From: Ruegeria arenilitoris
GTDB taxonomy: Bacteria; Pseudomonadota; Alphaproteobacteria; Rhodobacterales; Rhodobacteraceae
DNA length: 64,000 nt
Reading direction: 5' to 3'
NCBI RefSeq assembly: GCF_013030985.1
Contig: NZ_WPYP01000002.1
Coordinates: 124,001-188,000 of the forward strand
The translations under genes were made by a program, and so were the position numbers. Under the pieces are notes generated by a model. That model saw only the letters and a program-made list of their open reading frames with translations, was not told the origin of the DNA and did no database searches. Below, one piece after another: positions 55,220 through 64,000 of the stretch (position 1 is the stretch's first letter; each line of letters opens with the position of its first letter).

Positions 55220-55858
55220 ATGCTGACCGCCATCATTGATTACGAAAGCGGCAACCTGCACTCGGCCGAAAAGGCGTTTCAGCGCATGGCGCGCGAAGTG
55301 GACGCGGGTGAGGTTGTTGTGACCTCGGACGCGGATGTTGTTGCGCGGGCTGATCGGTTGGTTCTGCCCGGTGACGGTGCTTTTCCGGCCTGTGCCGCCG
55401 AACTGCGCGGCCACAAGGGTATCTATGACGCGATGGTCGAGGCGGTCGAACAGAAAGGCCGCCCGTTTCTGGGCATCTGCGTCGGGATGCAGTTGATGGC
55501 CTCAAAGGGTCACGAATACATCGAGACCGACGGGTTGGACTGGGTCGCCGGCGACGTAGTCCGGATCGAGCCGTCAGACACTGCGTTGAAAGTCCCGCAT
55601 ATGGGCTGGAACGATCTGGTTCTGGAAAGCGATCATCCGGTGTTCAAAGGTGTAAAATCCGGCGATCACGTCTATTTCGTCCACTCCTACCATTTTCGCG
55701 TCACCGATCCGGCACAGCGGCTGGCTTATGTGGACTATGGGCAGGAAGTCACGGCCGTGATCGGCCGCGACACGATGGTTGGAATGCAGTTCCACCCAGA
55801 AAAAAGTCAGGATGTGGGCCTGCGCATGATCGGGAACTTTCTGACCTGGACGCCCTGA
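55220..55858 (+). CDS. hisH: Imidazole glycerol phosphate synthase subunit HisH
   Basis: A 212-residue glutamine amidotransferase that feeds ammonia to HisF. The catalytic cysteine is in FLGICVGMQLM and the His/Glu pair in VGMQFHPEKSQDVGLRM. The ATG follows the hisB stop immediately, so translation is coupled. It ends 4 nt before the convergent DUF2147 gene. Confidence 0.97.
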   Translation: MLTAIIDYESGNLHSAEKAFQRMAREVDAGEVVVTSDADVVARADRLVLPGDGAFPACAAELRGHKGIYDAMVEAVEQKGRPFLGICVGMQLMASKGHEYIETDGLDWVAGDVVRIEPSDTALKVPHMGWNDLVLESDHPVFKGVKSGDHVYFVHSYHFRVTDPAQRLAYVDYGQEVTAVIGRDTMVGMQFHPEKSQDVGLRMIGNFLTWTP

Positions 55859-55862
55859 CGGT

Positions 55863-56267
55863 TTACTGAACGCGTGTCCAGGTCTGTCCGCGGCAGATCA
55901 GACCACCTGCGACACAGCCTTTGACAGTCAGCTCGTTCTGACTGTTCAAGGTCATTTTCGAGTTGTAGGTCTTGTCGCGATCCGGCGCCCAGATCTTGCC
56001 GCTGTCATATTGGCCACCGCCCTCGGGCACCATGTCCCAAATGATCTGTTTGCCGAGATTCTCATATTCCAGTTGCTGGTTGCCCTCGCCGTCAAAAGCG
56101 CTGTCGATGGTTCCGCAAATCGCGCTGCCGCATTCCGCAATAGACACGTGCAAATAGCCGCCGGTATCGCCTGGCTGGGTTTTCCACAGCCCATCAACCG
56201 GATCGGCGGCAAACGCAGAGGTCGCCAGCCCTGCCAATCCTGCTGCGAGTAGAAGTTTCTTCATCAT
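55863..56267 (-). CDS. DUF2147 secreted protein
   Basis: A 134-residue protein with a signal peptide ([20 protein letters not shown]) and one DUF2147 domain: [33 protein letters not shown] and [20 protein letters not shown], then [20 protein letters not shown]. The paired cysteines suggest disulfides in the periplasm. Function unknown. It sits opposite to, and between, hisH and hisA. Confidence 0.9.
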   Translation of the reverse strand: MMKKLLLAAGLAGLATSAFAADPVDGLWKTQPGDTGGYLHVSIAECGSAICGTIDSAFDGEGNQQLEYENLGKQIIWDMVPEGGGQYDSGKIWAPDRDKTYNSKMTLNSQNELTVKGCVAGGLICRGQTWTRVQ

Positions 56268-56398
56268 ATCCTCCCTGTTTTGCCGCCAGTCTGACGAGCC
56301 GCGCCAGCTGGGGCAAGAATGACTTTGCGTCGCGTTGCATCCCCTGCCCCGCCTGTGCGATATCCCGCGCGTGTAACACTGATATAGGGCCGCCGATC

Positions 56399-57118
56399 AT
56401 GATCCTTTACCCCGCCATCGACCTCAAAGACGGCCAGGCCGTGCGCCTGCTGCGCGGAGAGATGGACAAGGCAACCGTGTTCAACGAAGACCCGGCCGCG
56501 CAGGCGCGTGCCTTTGTAGAGGCTGGCTGCGAATGGCTGCACCTTGTGGACTTGAACGGCGCCTTCGCGGGTGAGCCGGTCAACGCAGCCCCGGTTGAAG
56601 CGATCCTTAAAGCCTGCGACGTGCCCGCCCAGTTGGGCGGCGGTATCCGCGACATGGCCACGATCGAAACCTGGATCAGAAAGGGACTGGCCCGCGTGAT
56701 TCTGGGCACGGTCGCAGTCGAAAACCCCGATCTGGTGCGTGAGGCCGCGCGGGAATTCCCCGGCAAGGTCGCCGTAGGCATCGACGCCCGCAACGGCATG
56801 GTCGCCACCAAAGGTTGGGCCGAAGAAACCGACGTGCAGGTCACCGATCTGGCCCGCAGTTTCGAAGACGCGGGTGTCGCCGCCATCATTTATACCGACA
56901 TCAACCGCGACGGCGCGATGCAGGGACCGAACATCCAAGCCACCGCCGATCTGGCCCGCGCCGTTTCGATACCGGTCATTGCTTCAGGCGGTGTCAGCTC
57001 CCTGGACGACCTGGTCGCGTTGCGCGATTGTGGGGTAGACCTGAACGGCGCAATCTCCGGCCGGGCGCTCTATGATGGCGCGATTGACCTGAACGAAGCC
57101 ATTCGCGCCCTGAGCTAG
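56399..57118 (+). CDS. hisA: ProFAR isomerase HisA
   Basis: A 239-residue TIM-barrel isomerase for the fourth histidine step. The first catalytic aspartate is in [16 protein letters not shown] and the second in [16 protein letters not shown]; the phosphate sites are [14 protein letters not shown] and [14 protein letters not shown]. It resembles HisF further on, its paralog. A DUF2147 gene separates it from hisH; a DUF302 gene converges one base after its stop. Confidence 0.97.
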   Translation: MILYPAIDLKDGQAVRLLRGEMDKATVFNEDPAAQARAFVEAGCEWLHLVDLNGAFAGEPVNAAPVEAILKACDVPAQLGGGIRDMATIETWIRKGLARVILGTVAVENPDLVREAAREFPGKVAVGIDARNGMVATKGWAEETDVQVTDLARSFEDAGVAAIIYTDINRDGAMQGPNIQATADLARAVSIPVIASGGVSSLDDLVALRDCGVDLNGAISGRALYDGAIDLNEAIRALS

Positions 57119-57119
57119 G

Positions 57120-57566
57120 TTACTGCGCGGCGACCGAGGTCAGCTTGGCCAGCGCGCCGCGCATCTTTTCGATGACCGGAGATTTTTCGACGGCGTCCAG
57201 CTCGTCCATGGTCTCTTTCGGGTCTTCATAGGCCAGCCAGACCTGGCCGTTTTCATCCTCGTAGGCCTGCACTTTCAGCGGCAGGAACAGGCCAGCGCGC
57301 GGATCGATCTGCATGGCTGGTGTTCCCAGCGCCGGGTTGCCGAAGATCAGAACCTGATTGGCCGGAATGGTCAGCCCAACCTTTTCGGCCCCCGCCGCAT
57401 GGTCAATACGGGCGAATACGGTCGCACCAGCGTTACCAACAGCTGCCACCAGTGCATCCATCGCCTCGGGTACGGATTTGGCGGTGTTCACCTTGATGAT
57501 GTCATCTGCCATTGCTGTGACAGCTCCTCCAACTACGAAAGCGGTTGCCAAAAAGAATTTACGCAT
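57120..57566 (-). CDS. DUF302 secreted protein
   Basis: A 148-residue protein. A signal peptide (MRKFFLATAFVVGGAVTAMA) precedes a DUF302 domain: SVPEAMDALVAAVGNAGATV, FARIDHAAGAEKVGLTIPAN, VLIFGNPALGTPAMQ and VWLAYEDPKE. The family is found in small periplasmic proteins with unknown roles. Its stop is one base from the hisA stop, converging. Confidence 0.9.
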   Translation of the reverse strand: MRKFFLATAFVVGGAVTAMADDIIKVNTAKSVPEAMDALVAAVGNAGATVFARIDHAAGAEKVGLTIPANQVLIFGNPALGTPAMQIDPRAGLFLPLKVQAYEDENGQVWLAYEDPKETMDELDAVEKSPVIEKMRGALAKLTSVAAQ

Positions 57567-57805
57567 CTCATTGATCTCCTGATGAATTAGGGGACAGTGT
57601 TCACAGGTTTAAGAGACGTGACAATCACAAGTCTGGCATCGGCAAGGCTTCGCCTGTTCCTGGCGCGCGCCATGAACGCCCTCTTCTGATCGATTACTAA
57701 TCGTGAACAATTCCACCTATGCGCAATGAGTTTGCACCGATCAGCCGCAAAAAGGTCAAGATTCACCGATACGGCTGGACCGTGATCTTATGCCGGAGTC
57801 CCACC

Positions 57806-60022
57806 GTGTCCTTTTCGAACATATCGCTGCCAGCAAAGAGTTGGCGCACCTACGCTCCGGTCATCAGCTTTTGCGCGTCAATTTTTGTCAGCGCCAGCCT
57901 GTTGTTTTTTGTTCAACCGCTGTTTGCCAAGCTCGTTTTGCCCAAAATCGGCGGGACCCCAGCGGTCTGGACCACCGCAATGCTGTTTTTCCAGCTGATG
58001 CTGATCCTCGGATATCTGTATGCCCATATGCTGACCCGCTGGTTTACCTTGCGCTGGCAACTTGTGACGCATCTGGCCCTGTGGCTGCTGGCGCTTGGCT
58101 TTCTGCCTTTGGCCACACAGGAAGGCTGGAGGTTCGATTCCTCGCAATACATCGCATTGCAAACTCTATTGCTGTTTGCGGCGGGTGTAGGTGTTCCATT
58201 CGCCGTGCTGTCCGCAAACGCGCCGCTGCTTCAGGCCTGGTATTCACGATCCGGCGGGCCGTCGGCCAATGATCCCTATTTTCTATATGCGGCCAGCAAT
58301 GTTGGATCGCTGCTGGCTTTATTGTCTTTTCCACTGCTTGCCGACCCCTTCTTCGGCGCGCAGGAAATCAGCCTGTTCTGGTCTGTCGGATTTGTCGTCT
58401 TTGGCGTCCTTCTGGCGCTCAGCGGCCTGATTGCACTGCGCGGACCTGACGAAACAGCGAACCCGGCAGAGCCGCGCAAGGCGGGCAAAGCCCTAAGCGC
58501 GACAACGATTGCCTCATGGGTGTTTATTGCCTTCATCCCCTCGTCGCTGATGCTGGCCACGACAACCAAGCTCAGCACCGACCTTGGCGCCATCCCACTG
58601 ATCTGGGTCGTGCCGCTTGCGACCTACATCCTGACGTTCATTCTTGCTTTCGCAAAATGGCGCCGACATACTCTGGACGGCCTAAGGACTTCGGTTTTGC
58701 TTGTCATGGCGATCGGCATTGCAATGTTGTCCAAAATCGGTTCTTCACAACAGCCTCTGGCCGCTATGCTGGTGTATATTCCGCTGTTGTTTCTGGTCGC
58801 CCTGTTCGCACACAGGCTTCTCTATGAGTTCCGACCACCGGCAGAACATCTCACAGTATTCTACCTTGCACTGTCGGTCGGAGGTGCCTGCGGCGGGCTG
58901 TTCAACTCGATCATCGCGCCTGCGATGTTTAACCGGGAAATTGAGTTTGGCCTGACACTTCTTGCCGCAGGCGGTTTGTTTCTGCTTCAGGCTGGAACAT
59001 TCAGTCTTCGCCATGCCCTGATCGGGGTTGCCGTTGCCGCCCCGATTTCAGTCGCGATCAGCGTATTGAACGAAGGGCGCGCAGCGGATGCAAACGCCAT
59101 CACCACGATCGTAACTGCCGCATTGGTCGCCATGGTATTGCTGACCTTCCGGAACGCGCCGACCCGTATTGCAACGGTGCTAGTGGTGTTCCTGGTTCCA
59201 ACCGTTCTCCCGAAATATGAGATGCTCTACCGCGATCGCAGCTTTTTCGGAACCCACGCTGTTTTTGATAGCGGCGGTTTCCGTGTCTACCAGAACGGCA
59301 CCACCATGCATGGCTGGCAAACGCCAACCGATCCCGGAGAGCGACCAGTTGCGTCTTCGTATTACCACCCTAACGGGCCGATGGCGGAAGTCCTGACATC
59401 CGAATACGGTTTGAGCACCGACAGTATTGGCATTGTCGGCCTCGGGACTGGTGCGCTGGCCTGTTACGGGCAACCCCACCAAACGTGGGAGTTCTTCGAG
59501 ATCGATGAAACCGTCGATCGCATTGCCCGCAATCCGAACCTGTTCACGTATATGTCTGAATGCGCCCCGGATTCGAAAACTCAAATGGGTGATGCACGAG
59601 TCGTGCTGGAGCATCAAAAGTTCGCGTTTGATATCATGGTGCTCGACGCTTACAGCTCGGATGCGATTCCACTGCACCTGATTACACGCGAAGCGATCGA
59701 GACCTATCTAAGCCAGTTGAATCCGGGCGGCACTTTAGTCTTTCACATCTCGAACCAGTACTATGATCTTGCACCGCAACTGGCGCGCTCTGCTGCAACG
59801 CTTGACCTGCATGCCGCGCTTCAGAAGTACAACGCTGACGAGCAGGCCAAAAGTCAGGGCGCGTCAGATACGCATGTCGTTATCCTGAGCCGTGACGAAA
59901 GCCGCATCGCCACGTTTGTCGACACCGGCAGGTGGACCAAGCTGACCACCGATGGTCAGATTCCATGGACAGACAACAAGGGTAATCTTCTGTCGGCACT
60001 AAGAATACTGGCCGCGCATTGA
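57806..60022 (+). CDS. Fused MFS-like/spermidine synthase-like membrane protein
   Basis: About 738 residues from a GTG at 57806, which has GGAG nine bases upstream; an ATG at 57719 without ribosome site would add 29 residues. The first two thirds hold about 12-14 hydrophobic helices resembling fused MFS/spermidine synthase proteins (LFFVQPLFAKLVLPKIGGTP, YFLYAASNVGSLLALLSFP). The last third is a Rossmann methyltransferase-fold domain with IGIVGLGTGALACYG, FFEIDETVDRIARNP, MGDARVVLEH and MVLDAYSSDAIPLHLITREA. Real activity is unknown. It lies between hisA and hisF. Confidence 0.82.
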   Translation: MSFSNISLPAKSWRTYAPVISFCASIFVSASLLFFVQPLFAKLVLPKIGGTPAVWTTAMLFFQLMLILGYLYAHMLTRWFTLRWQLVTHLALWLLALGFLPLATQEGWRFDSSQYIALQTLLLFAAGVGVPFAVLSANAPLLQAWYSRSGGPSANDPYFLYAASNVGSLLALLSFPLLADPFFGAQEISLFWSVGFVVFGVLLALSGLIALRGPDETANPAEPRKAGKALSATTIASWVFIAFIPSSLMLATTTKLSTDLGAIPLIWVVPLATYILTFILAFAKWRRHTLDGLRTSVLLVMAIGIAMLSKIGSSQQPLAAMLVYIPLLFLVALFAHRLLYEFRPPAEHLTVFYLALSVGGACGGLFNSIIAPAMFNREIEFGLTLLAAGGLFLLQAGTFSLRHALIGVAVAAPISVAISVLNEGRAADANAITTIVTAALVAMVLLTFRNAPTRIATVLVVFLVPTVLPKYEMLYRDRSFFGTHAVFDSGGFRVYQNGTTMHGWQTPTDPGERPVASSYYHPNGPMAEVLTSEYGLSTDSIGIVGLGTGALACYGQPHQTWEFFEIDETVDRIARNPNLFTYMSECAPDSKTQMGDARVVLEHQKFAFDIMVLDAYSSDAIPLHLITREAIETYLSQLNPGGTLVFHISNQYYDLAPQLARSAATLDLHAALQKYNADEQAKSQGASDTHVVILSRDESRIATFVDTGRWTKLTTDGQIPWTDNKGNLLSALRILAAH

Positions 60023-60126
60023 TTCAACGCGGCGCCGTACACCGTGTGGCGTAGCGATTTCAAATCTCTCAGGTCTGGCATCGGCGGGGCTTTGTCGCTA
60101 GAGGTGCGGCAACAAAGGACGCCGAC

Positions 60127-60888
60127 ATGCTGAAAACCCGCATCATTCCCTGTCTTGATGTCGCCGATGGCCGCGTGGTCAAGGGCGTGAACTTCGTTGG
60201 CCTGCGCGACGCGGGTGACCCGGTGGAATCGGCCAAGGCCTATGATGCCGCCGGCGCGGATGAGATTTGTTTTCTGGACATCCACGCCACCCATGAAAAC
60301 CGCGGCACCATGTTTGACGTGGTTCAACGCACGGCAGAACAGTGTTTTGTTCCTCTGACCGTTGGCGGCGGCGTACGTACCAAGGACGACGTGCGTGCCT
60401 TGCTGCTGGCGGGGGCAGACAAGGTCAGCTTCAACTCGGCCGCGGTGGCCAACCCGGACGTGATCGCGGAATCGGCGGATCAGTTCGGCAGCCAGTGCAT
60501 CGTCTGCGCCATCGACGCCAAGACCGTCAGCCCCGGAAAGTGGGAGATCTTTACCCATGGCGGCCGCAAACCCACCGGCATCGACGCGGTGGAATTCGCC
60601 AAAACCGTTGTCGCCAAAGGCGCAGGAGAGATTCTGCTGACCTCGATGGATCGCGACGGCACCAAGGCGGGCTTCAACCTGCCCCTGACCCGCGCCATCT
60701 CGGACGCGGTGGACGTGCCGGTCATCGCCTCGGGCGGCGTCGGCAATCTGGACCACCTGGTCGAGGGCGTCACCGAAGGCGGCGCCAGTGCGGTTCTTGC
60801 AGCCTCGATCTTCCATTTCGGCGAATACACCATCCGCGAGGCCAAGGAACACATGGCCGCCGCGGGCATTCCCATGAGGCTGACATGA
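60127..60888 (+). CDS. hisF: Imidazole glycerol phosphate synthase subunit HisF
   Basis: A 253-residue cyclase that joins ammonia from HisH with PRFAR to make IGP and AICAR. Catalytic aspartates are in [20 protein letters not shown] and [14 protein letters not shown]; phosphate sites are [15 protein letters not shown] and [15 protein letters not shown]. The ribosome site AAAGGACG precedes the ATG at 60127. Its TGA overlaps the hisE ATG as ATGA. Confidence 0.98.
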   Translation: MLKTRIIPCLDVADGRVVKGVNFVGLRDAGDPVESAKAYDAAGADEICFLDIHATHENRGTMFDVVQRTAEQCFVPLTVGGGVRTKDDVRALLLAGADKVSFNSAAVANPDVIAESADQFGSQCIVCAIDAKTVSPGKWEIFTHGGRKPTGIDAVEFAKTVVAKGAGEILLTSMDRDGTKAGFNLPLTRAISDAVDVPVIASGGVGNLDHLVEGVTEGGASAVLAASIFHFGEYTIREAKEHMAAAGIPMRLT

Positions 60889-61202
60889 GCATTTTGCACG
60901 ATCTGGCCGCCACCATCGAGGCCCGCAAGGGTGCCGACCCCGAGTCCAGCTGGACCGCCAAGCTGCTGGCCAAAGGCCCCGAGAAATGCGCCGAGAAATT
61001 CGGGGAAGAAGCCGTTGAAGCCATCATCGAAGCCGTCAAGAACGACAAGGCAGGTCTGACGACCGAGGCTGCGGATGTGCTCTATCACCTGCTGGTGATG
61101 CTGGCCGCGCGGGACGTAGTGCTGGATGACGTTCTGGCCGAACTGGCACGCCGCCAGGGCATCAGCGGCATCGCTGAAAAAGCCGCCCGCCCCAAGGGGT
61201 AA
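60885..61202 (+). CDS. hisE: Phosphoribosyl-ATP pyrophosphatase HisE
   Basis: A 105-residue MazG-like pyrophosphatase for the second histidine step. Typical motifs are [27 protein letters not shown] and [18 protein letters not shown], which bind Mg2+. It is a stand-alone HisE, not fused to HisI. It overlaps hisF by 4 bp. Confidence 0.97.
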   Translation: MSILHDLAATIEARKGADPESSWTAKLLAKGPEKCAEKFGEEAVEAIIEAVKNDKAGLTTEAADVLYHLLVMLAARDVVLDDVLAELARRQGISGIAEKAARPKG

Positions 61203-61274
61203 GCGACAGGGTTTCGTCCTCCCGCCCTACCCTTTATGATCGGACCTCACGGTCCACAGATCGAAGGGCATGAG

Positions 61275-61838
61275 ATGATCCGAGCTTTGGCCATTCTGGC
61301 CCTTGTGACGCTGGGCGCGTGTTCGACGCCGCCGTCCTCCTCGGGGGATGAGGTGCAGCGGTTGGCGACCGAAATCCGCAATCTTGGCCCCGACATCGAC
61401 CCCGAAGAGGCCGACCGCGCCGCCCGTATCGCCTATTCATATACCGCGCAGCTGGTGCAGGAATATGAGATCACCGACCCTCCGCTGATCCACAACGCTA
61501 AGGTCAACAAGGGCCTGCGCCCGCGCGGGCTTTGCTGGCACTGGGCCGAAGACATCGAGCGACGGCTGAAGCAGGAAGATTTCCAGACGCTGGACCTGCA
61601 CCGCGCCATTGCCAATGCGGACAACCCGTTCAGAATCGACCACAGCACGGCCATTATCAGCCGCAAGGGTGAGACGATGTATGACGGCGTGGTACTGGAC
61701 CCGTGGCGCTATGGCGGGGTGTTGTTCTGGTCTCCGCTGGTCGAAGACACGAAATACGAATGGGTGCCGCGCGACGTCGTTCTGGAGAAGCGCCGGGCAG
61801 AACAATACGGTGAGCTGTTACCCTATGTCGGCGGCTAG
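61275..61838 (+). CDS. Predicted lipoprotein of unknown function
   Basis: A 187-residue protein from the ATG at 61275. A signal peptide with lipobox VTLGAC puts the lipidated cysteine at 16. The mature part has an alpha-helical section (EEADRAARIAYSYTAQLVQE), a conserved-looking GLRPRGLCWHWAEDIERRLK block and DHSTAIISRKGETMYDGVVL then DPWRYGGVLFWSP, patterned like a cysteine/histidine-containing enzyme fold. I recognise it as a conserved hypothetical but cannot name it. The stop overlaps the CoA-binding gene's stop by 4 bp. Confidence 0.78.
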   Translation: MIRALAILALVTLGACSTPPSSSGDEVQRLATEIRNLGPDIDPEEADRAARIAYSYTAQLVQEYEITDPPLIHNAKVNKGLRPRGLCWHWAEDIERRLKQEDFQTLDLHRAIANADNPFRIDHSTAIISRKGETMYDGVVLDPWRYGGVLFWSPLVEDTKYEWVPRDVVLEKRRAEQYGELLPYVGG

Positions 61839-62305
61839 ATCTTGGACGAGATCACGCCGGTGGCAAAACCGCCCATGCGCAGCTCTCCGAACAGGCGTTG
61901 ATATTCGATCTTGGGGCAGCGGTTCATGACCACATCCACCCCGCGCGCCTGCGCTTTGGCGGCGGCGTCGGGGTGTTCGACACCGATTTGCATCCAGACC
62001 GTGCGCAGGTTCGGAAAAGCGGCCAGCGCCTCATCGACAATCGGCGGCACAGCCTCAGAGCGGCGGAAGATATCGACCATGTCCACCGGTTCGGAAATCT
62101 CGGACAATGAGGCCCGAACGGTCTGACCAAACAGCTCAGCCCCGGCATGGCCCGGATTGACCGGAATGACCGTAAATCCCTTCAACGACAGATACCGCGC
62201 CACGTAATAGCTGGGCCGCACCGGGTTCATCGACACACCCACAACGGCGATCACCTTGGTGCGCTGCAGGATGTCTTTCAGAAAATCGTCAGAATAGTCG
62301 CTCAT
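61835..62305 (-). CDS. CoA-binding domain protein (YccU type)
   Basis: A 156-residue single-domain Rossmann protein of the CoA-binding family: VIAVVGVSMNPVRPSYYVAR at the start, GFTVIPVNPGHAGAELFGQT, VDMVDIFRRSEAVPPIVDEA and VWMQIGVEHPDAAAKAQARG follow, and MNRCPKIEY near the end. Homologs resemble the N-terminal domain of succinyl-CoA synthetase alpha; the role is unknown. A terminator for the upstream YHS gene lies 36 bp before its start. Confidence 0.92.
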   Translation of the reverse strand: MSDYSDDFLKDILQRTKVIAVVGVSMNPVRPSYYVARYLSLKGFTVIPVNPGHAGAELFGQTVRASLSEISEPVDMVDIFRRSEAVPPIVDEALAAFPNLRTVWMQIGVEHPDAAAKAQARGVDVVMNRCPKIEYQRLFGELRMGGFATGVISSKI

Positions 62306-62340
62306 GCGGGCACCCTAATCCGGGTGTCCCAAAGAAAAAA

Positions 62341-62363
62341 GCGCCCAGGTCGAACCTGAGCGC
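62341..62363 (-). terminator. Intrinsic terminator downstream of the YHS gene
   Basis: The arms GCGCCCAGGT (62341-62350) and ACCTGAGCGC (62354-62363) pair with one G-U on the minus strand and are followed by TTTTTTCTTT. It is 140 nt after the YHS stop; 62364-62503 shows no gene. Confidence 0.8.
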
Positions 62364-62503
62364 CAGTTGTTGGAACGAGGGACAGTGAAATGACCCGCGG
62401 CAGTTCCGTTCCGCGGTCACTGTGACATTTAGGCATAAGTTGAGAGAAAAAAAGGGGGCGCGCGCATTTTTGTGATGACACGCCGCAAAAAGCGGAGCTC
62501 CGC

Positions 62504-62956
62504 CTATTGTTCGTACAGAATTACGGGCCAGTGCGCCTCGGCCATGCGGATGTATTCGGCCGTTGCTTCGCGCCACATCTCCTCGATCTCGGGCGAGTGG
62601 GTCAGGTACAGACGGCCATCGATCACCTGCCATGCCAGCGGGTCAGTGCTGACCAGAATCCCCTTGGCCATAGCATACGCACAATACCCCCCGAACTGGG
62701 GTGCAAAGGCGCGCGGATCACGCTCGAACGCCTCACGGTTTTCATCTGAGGCAAAATGCCATTCGGCCCCCTTCCAGACGATCGCATATTGCGGCTGACC
62801 AAGTACCGGCGCATCGCCTTTGAAATAGGAGACCGGATCGTACCCTGCCATGGCCGCGCCATCGGCCTCATAAAACACAGGCATTTCCTGCGCTGTCACG
62901 GCAGGAGCAATCATAGCGGCGGCCATCGCGCCAAGAAGGAAACGTCGGGTCAGCAT
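62504..62956 (-). CDS. YHS domain protein, exported
   Basis: A 150-residue protein. The N-terminus MLTRRFLLGAMAAAMIAPAV then TAQ is a signal with twin arginines, so Tat or Sec export. The body matches YHS-domain proteins: AMAGYDPVSYFKGDAPVLGQ, WHFASDENREAFERDPRAFA and PQFGGYCAYAMAKG. YHS domains are linked to metal handling; this family is not characterised. It is followed by a terminator at 62341-62363. Confidence 0.88.
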   Translation of the reverse strand: MLTRRFLLGAMAAAMIAPAVTAQEMPVFYEADGAAMAGYDPVSYFKGDAPVLGQPQYAIVWKGAEWHFASDENREAFERDPRAFAPQFGGYCAYAMAKGILVSTDPLAWQVIDGRLYLTHSPEIEEMWREATAEYIRMAEAHWPVILYEQ

Positions 62957-63062
62957 AACGGTATTCGAGTTTCAGACATCAGGGTCTCAAGATGCAAGTT
63001 TTGCAGCCCAGTGGAACCCCATTTAACGGGGTTGTGATCACCTGTGTCGCCCAGACGCCACG

Positions 63063-63377
63063 TCAGTCGAAGATGTCCTCGATGACGTCCCATGCCTCGT
63101 CGAACACGCGCGAGAACATACTCTTCTTCTTTTTCTGCTTCTTTTTCCTGTTGTTGCCCGCTGCATTTAGGGTGTCACGTCGCGTCTTGCCTCCGGTCAA
63201 CTTACGCTTGGGCACCATCTTGAGGTCATGCAACGGCGCACCGCAACTGGAACAGCTCAACTCGTGACGTTGTTTTCCCTTCAGGACCAGCGCAGCGCGG
63301 GTCCCGCAATAGCAGCAGGTGGCGATTTTGGACGGGCTGGAAATGAGTCTCTCCTGTTTATCTGTGCCTAGAGGCAT
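63063..63377 (-). CDS. Zinc-ribbon protein of unknown function
   Basis: Up to 104 residues from the ATG at 63377, which overlaps the end of rlmB by 20 nt. Four paired cysteines form a zinc ribbon (CCYCG, then CSSCG), and a lysine-rich segment (NNRKKKQKKKKS) precedes the acidic end FDEAWDVIEDIFD. A start closer to the ribbon, after AGGAGAG, would need a rare codon. It may be transcribed with rlmB. I do not recognise a named family. Confidence 0.65.
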   Translation of the reverse strand: MPLGTDKQERLISSPSKIATCCYCGTRAALVLKGKQRHELSCSSCGAPLHDLKMVPKRKLTGGKTRRDTLNAAGNNRKKKQKKKKSMFSRVFDEAWDVIEDIFD

Positions 63378-64000
63378 ATAGGGCGAGTGCGGCCGCGTTT
63401 GAGACGTTGAGTGATCCAAATCCGCCGGCTGCGTCGATTTTCACCAGCCGGTCAACGGTTTCCTTGGTTTTCTGGCGCAATCCCGGCCCTTCGGCCCCCA
63501 GCACCAAGGCGACAGGCTGGTCCAACTTCCCGCCCAGGGCCGATTCGATGGTGTCGTCGGCCTCACCATCCAGCCCCAGCACCAGAAACCCCATGTTCTG
63601 CAATTCCACGATCGCATCCGCCAGATTGCGAACCCGCAGATAGGGCTGACGTTCCAGCGCACCGCTCGCAGTTTTCGCCAGCGCGCCGGTTTCCGGTGCC
63701 GAGTGGTGCCGCGTGCCGATCACCGCACTGGCCCCCAGAACCTCGGCCGAGCGCAGAATCGCCCCGACATTGTGCGGGTCGGTCACACGATCCAACAGAA
63801 TCACGCGGGGGTGTTCGCGCCCGATGCAGTTTTCGGCCAGCCCACCCCAGTCCAGCGGCTTGACCTCAAGCGCGGCACCCTGATGGACGGACCCCGGATC
63901 AATGGGCGCGGTGAATTTGCGCGGATCGACCATTTCGGTCTCAATCCCAGCAAATTCAATCGCTTCGGCCAGTTTATCGCGCGCGTTTCGCGTCACGATC
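63358..64000 (-). CDS. rlmB: 23S rRNA Gm2251 methyltransferase RlmB (5' end outside window)
   Basis: The C-terminal 214 residues of a SPOUT/TrmH-type rRNA 2'-O-methyltransferase. The knot motifs are VILLDRVTDPHNVGAILRSA, ALVLGAEGPGLR and GFGSLNVSNAAALALY. Reading stays open to the right edge; the in-frame GTG at 63996 is not the true start, because the family has about 40-70 more residues of substrate-binding domain. I choose RlmB over TrmH from the GAILRSAEVLGASAVI and NVSNAAALALY context. Confidence 0.9.
   Translation of the reverse strand, partial: IVTRNARDKLAEAIEFAGIETEMVDPRKFTAPIDPGSVHQGAALEVKPLDWGGLAENCIGREHPRVILLDRVTDPHNVGAILRSAEVLGASAVIGTRHHSAPETGALAKTASGALERQPYLRVRNLADAIVELQNMGFLVLGLDGEADDTIESALGGKLDQPVALVLGAEGPGLRQKTKETVDRLVKIDAAGGFGSLNVSNAAALALYASRHR

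Overview
The window is a GC-rich chromosomal segment of an alphaproteobacterium of the Rhodobacterales, most likely a marine Roseobacter-group genus such as Ruegeria. Evidence: the gene order bolA-dnaJ-like-cobS-cobT, a dcw cluster that carries DUF2484 genes, an mraZ leader with an UpsM-like terminated RNA, a DUF1127 gene followed by CCUCCUCCC hairpin RNAs, and hisB-hisH-hisA-hisF-hisE. These assignments come from reading translated sequence and motifs; no database search was run.

Layout. 1-9.6 kb: a partial unknown gene, bolA, a J-domain protein, two accessory genes, cobS (aerobic cobaltochelatase), a sulfotransferase and a degraded stretch that separate cobS from cobT, then cobT, an M24 aminopeptidase and a DUF427 protein. 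9.6-14.6 kb: a membrane-anchored sugar-dehydrogenase/cytochrome c fusion (minus strand), a DUF3179 protein and a ClC chloride channel.

14.7-41.4 kb is almost one minus-strand block for envelope growth and division. In transcription order it reads mraZ, rsmH, ftsL, ftsI, murE, murF, mraY, murD, (small lipoprotein; a plus-strand flavoprotein; a monooxygenase-like protein), ftsW, murG, murC, four small membrane proteins, murB, ddl, ftsQ, ftsA, a small secreted protein, ftsZ, lpxC, bamD and recN. Together they make the lipid II precursor, polymerise septal peptidoglycan and build the Z ring; the block ends with lipid A synthesis, outer-membrane protein assembly and DNA repair. Many junctions are 4-bp ATGA-type overlaps, which suggests translational coupling.

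41.4-42.9 kb is the richest regulatory stretch. Upstream of mraZ on the minus strand lies a 13-bp perfect hairpin plus T-run that would end a roughly 200-nt leader RNA like UpsM of Rhodobacter sphaeroides. Divergently, a DUF1127 gene is followed by six hairpins, each showing a CTCCTCCTCCCT-type loop, spaced as three two-hairpin units like the CcsR ('cuckoo') sRNAs. The last hairpin doubles as an intrinsic terminator.

42.9-53.3 kb: DUF1330 protein, UvrD-type helicase, a GGDEF diguanylate cyclase, an FMN alpha-hydroxy-acid dehydrogenase, pyruvate carboxylase, a MAPEG protein and two identical tRNA-Gly(GCC) genes. 53.3-64 kb: a GNAT protein, an Lrp ligand-binding protein and the his genes (B, H, A, F, E) interspersed with DUF2147, DUF302 and a fused MFS/spermidine-synthase-like gene. 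A lipoprotein, a CoA-binding protein, a YHS-domain protein, a zinc-ribbon protein and rlmB, cut by the right edge, follow.

No phage, insertion sequence or CRISPR array was found.
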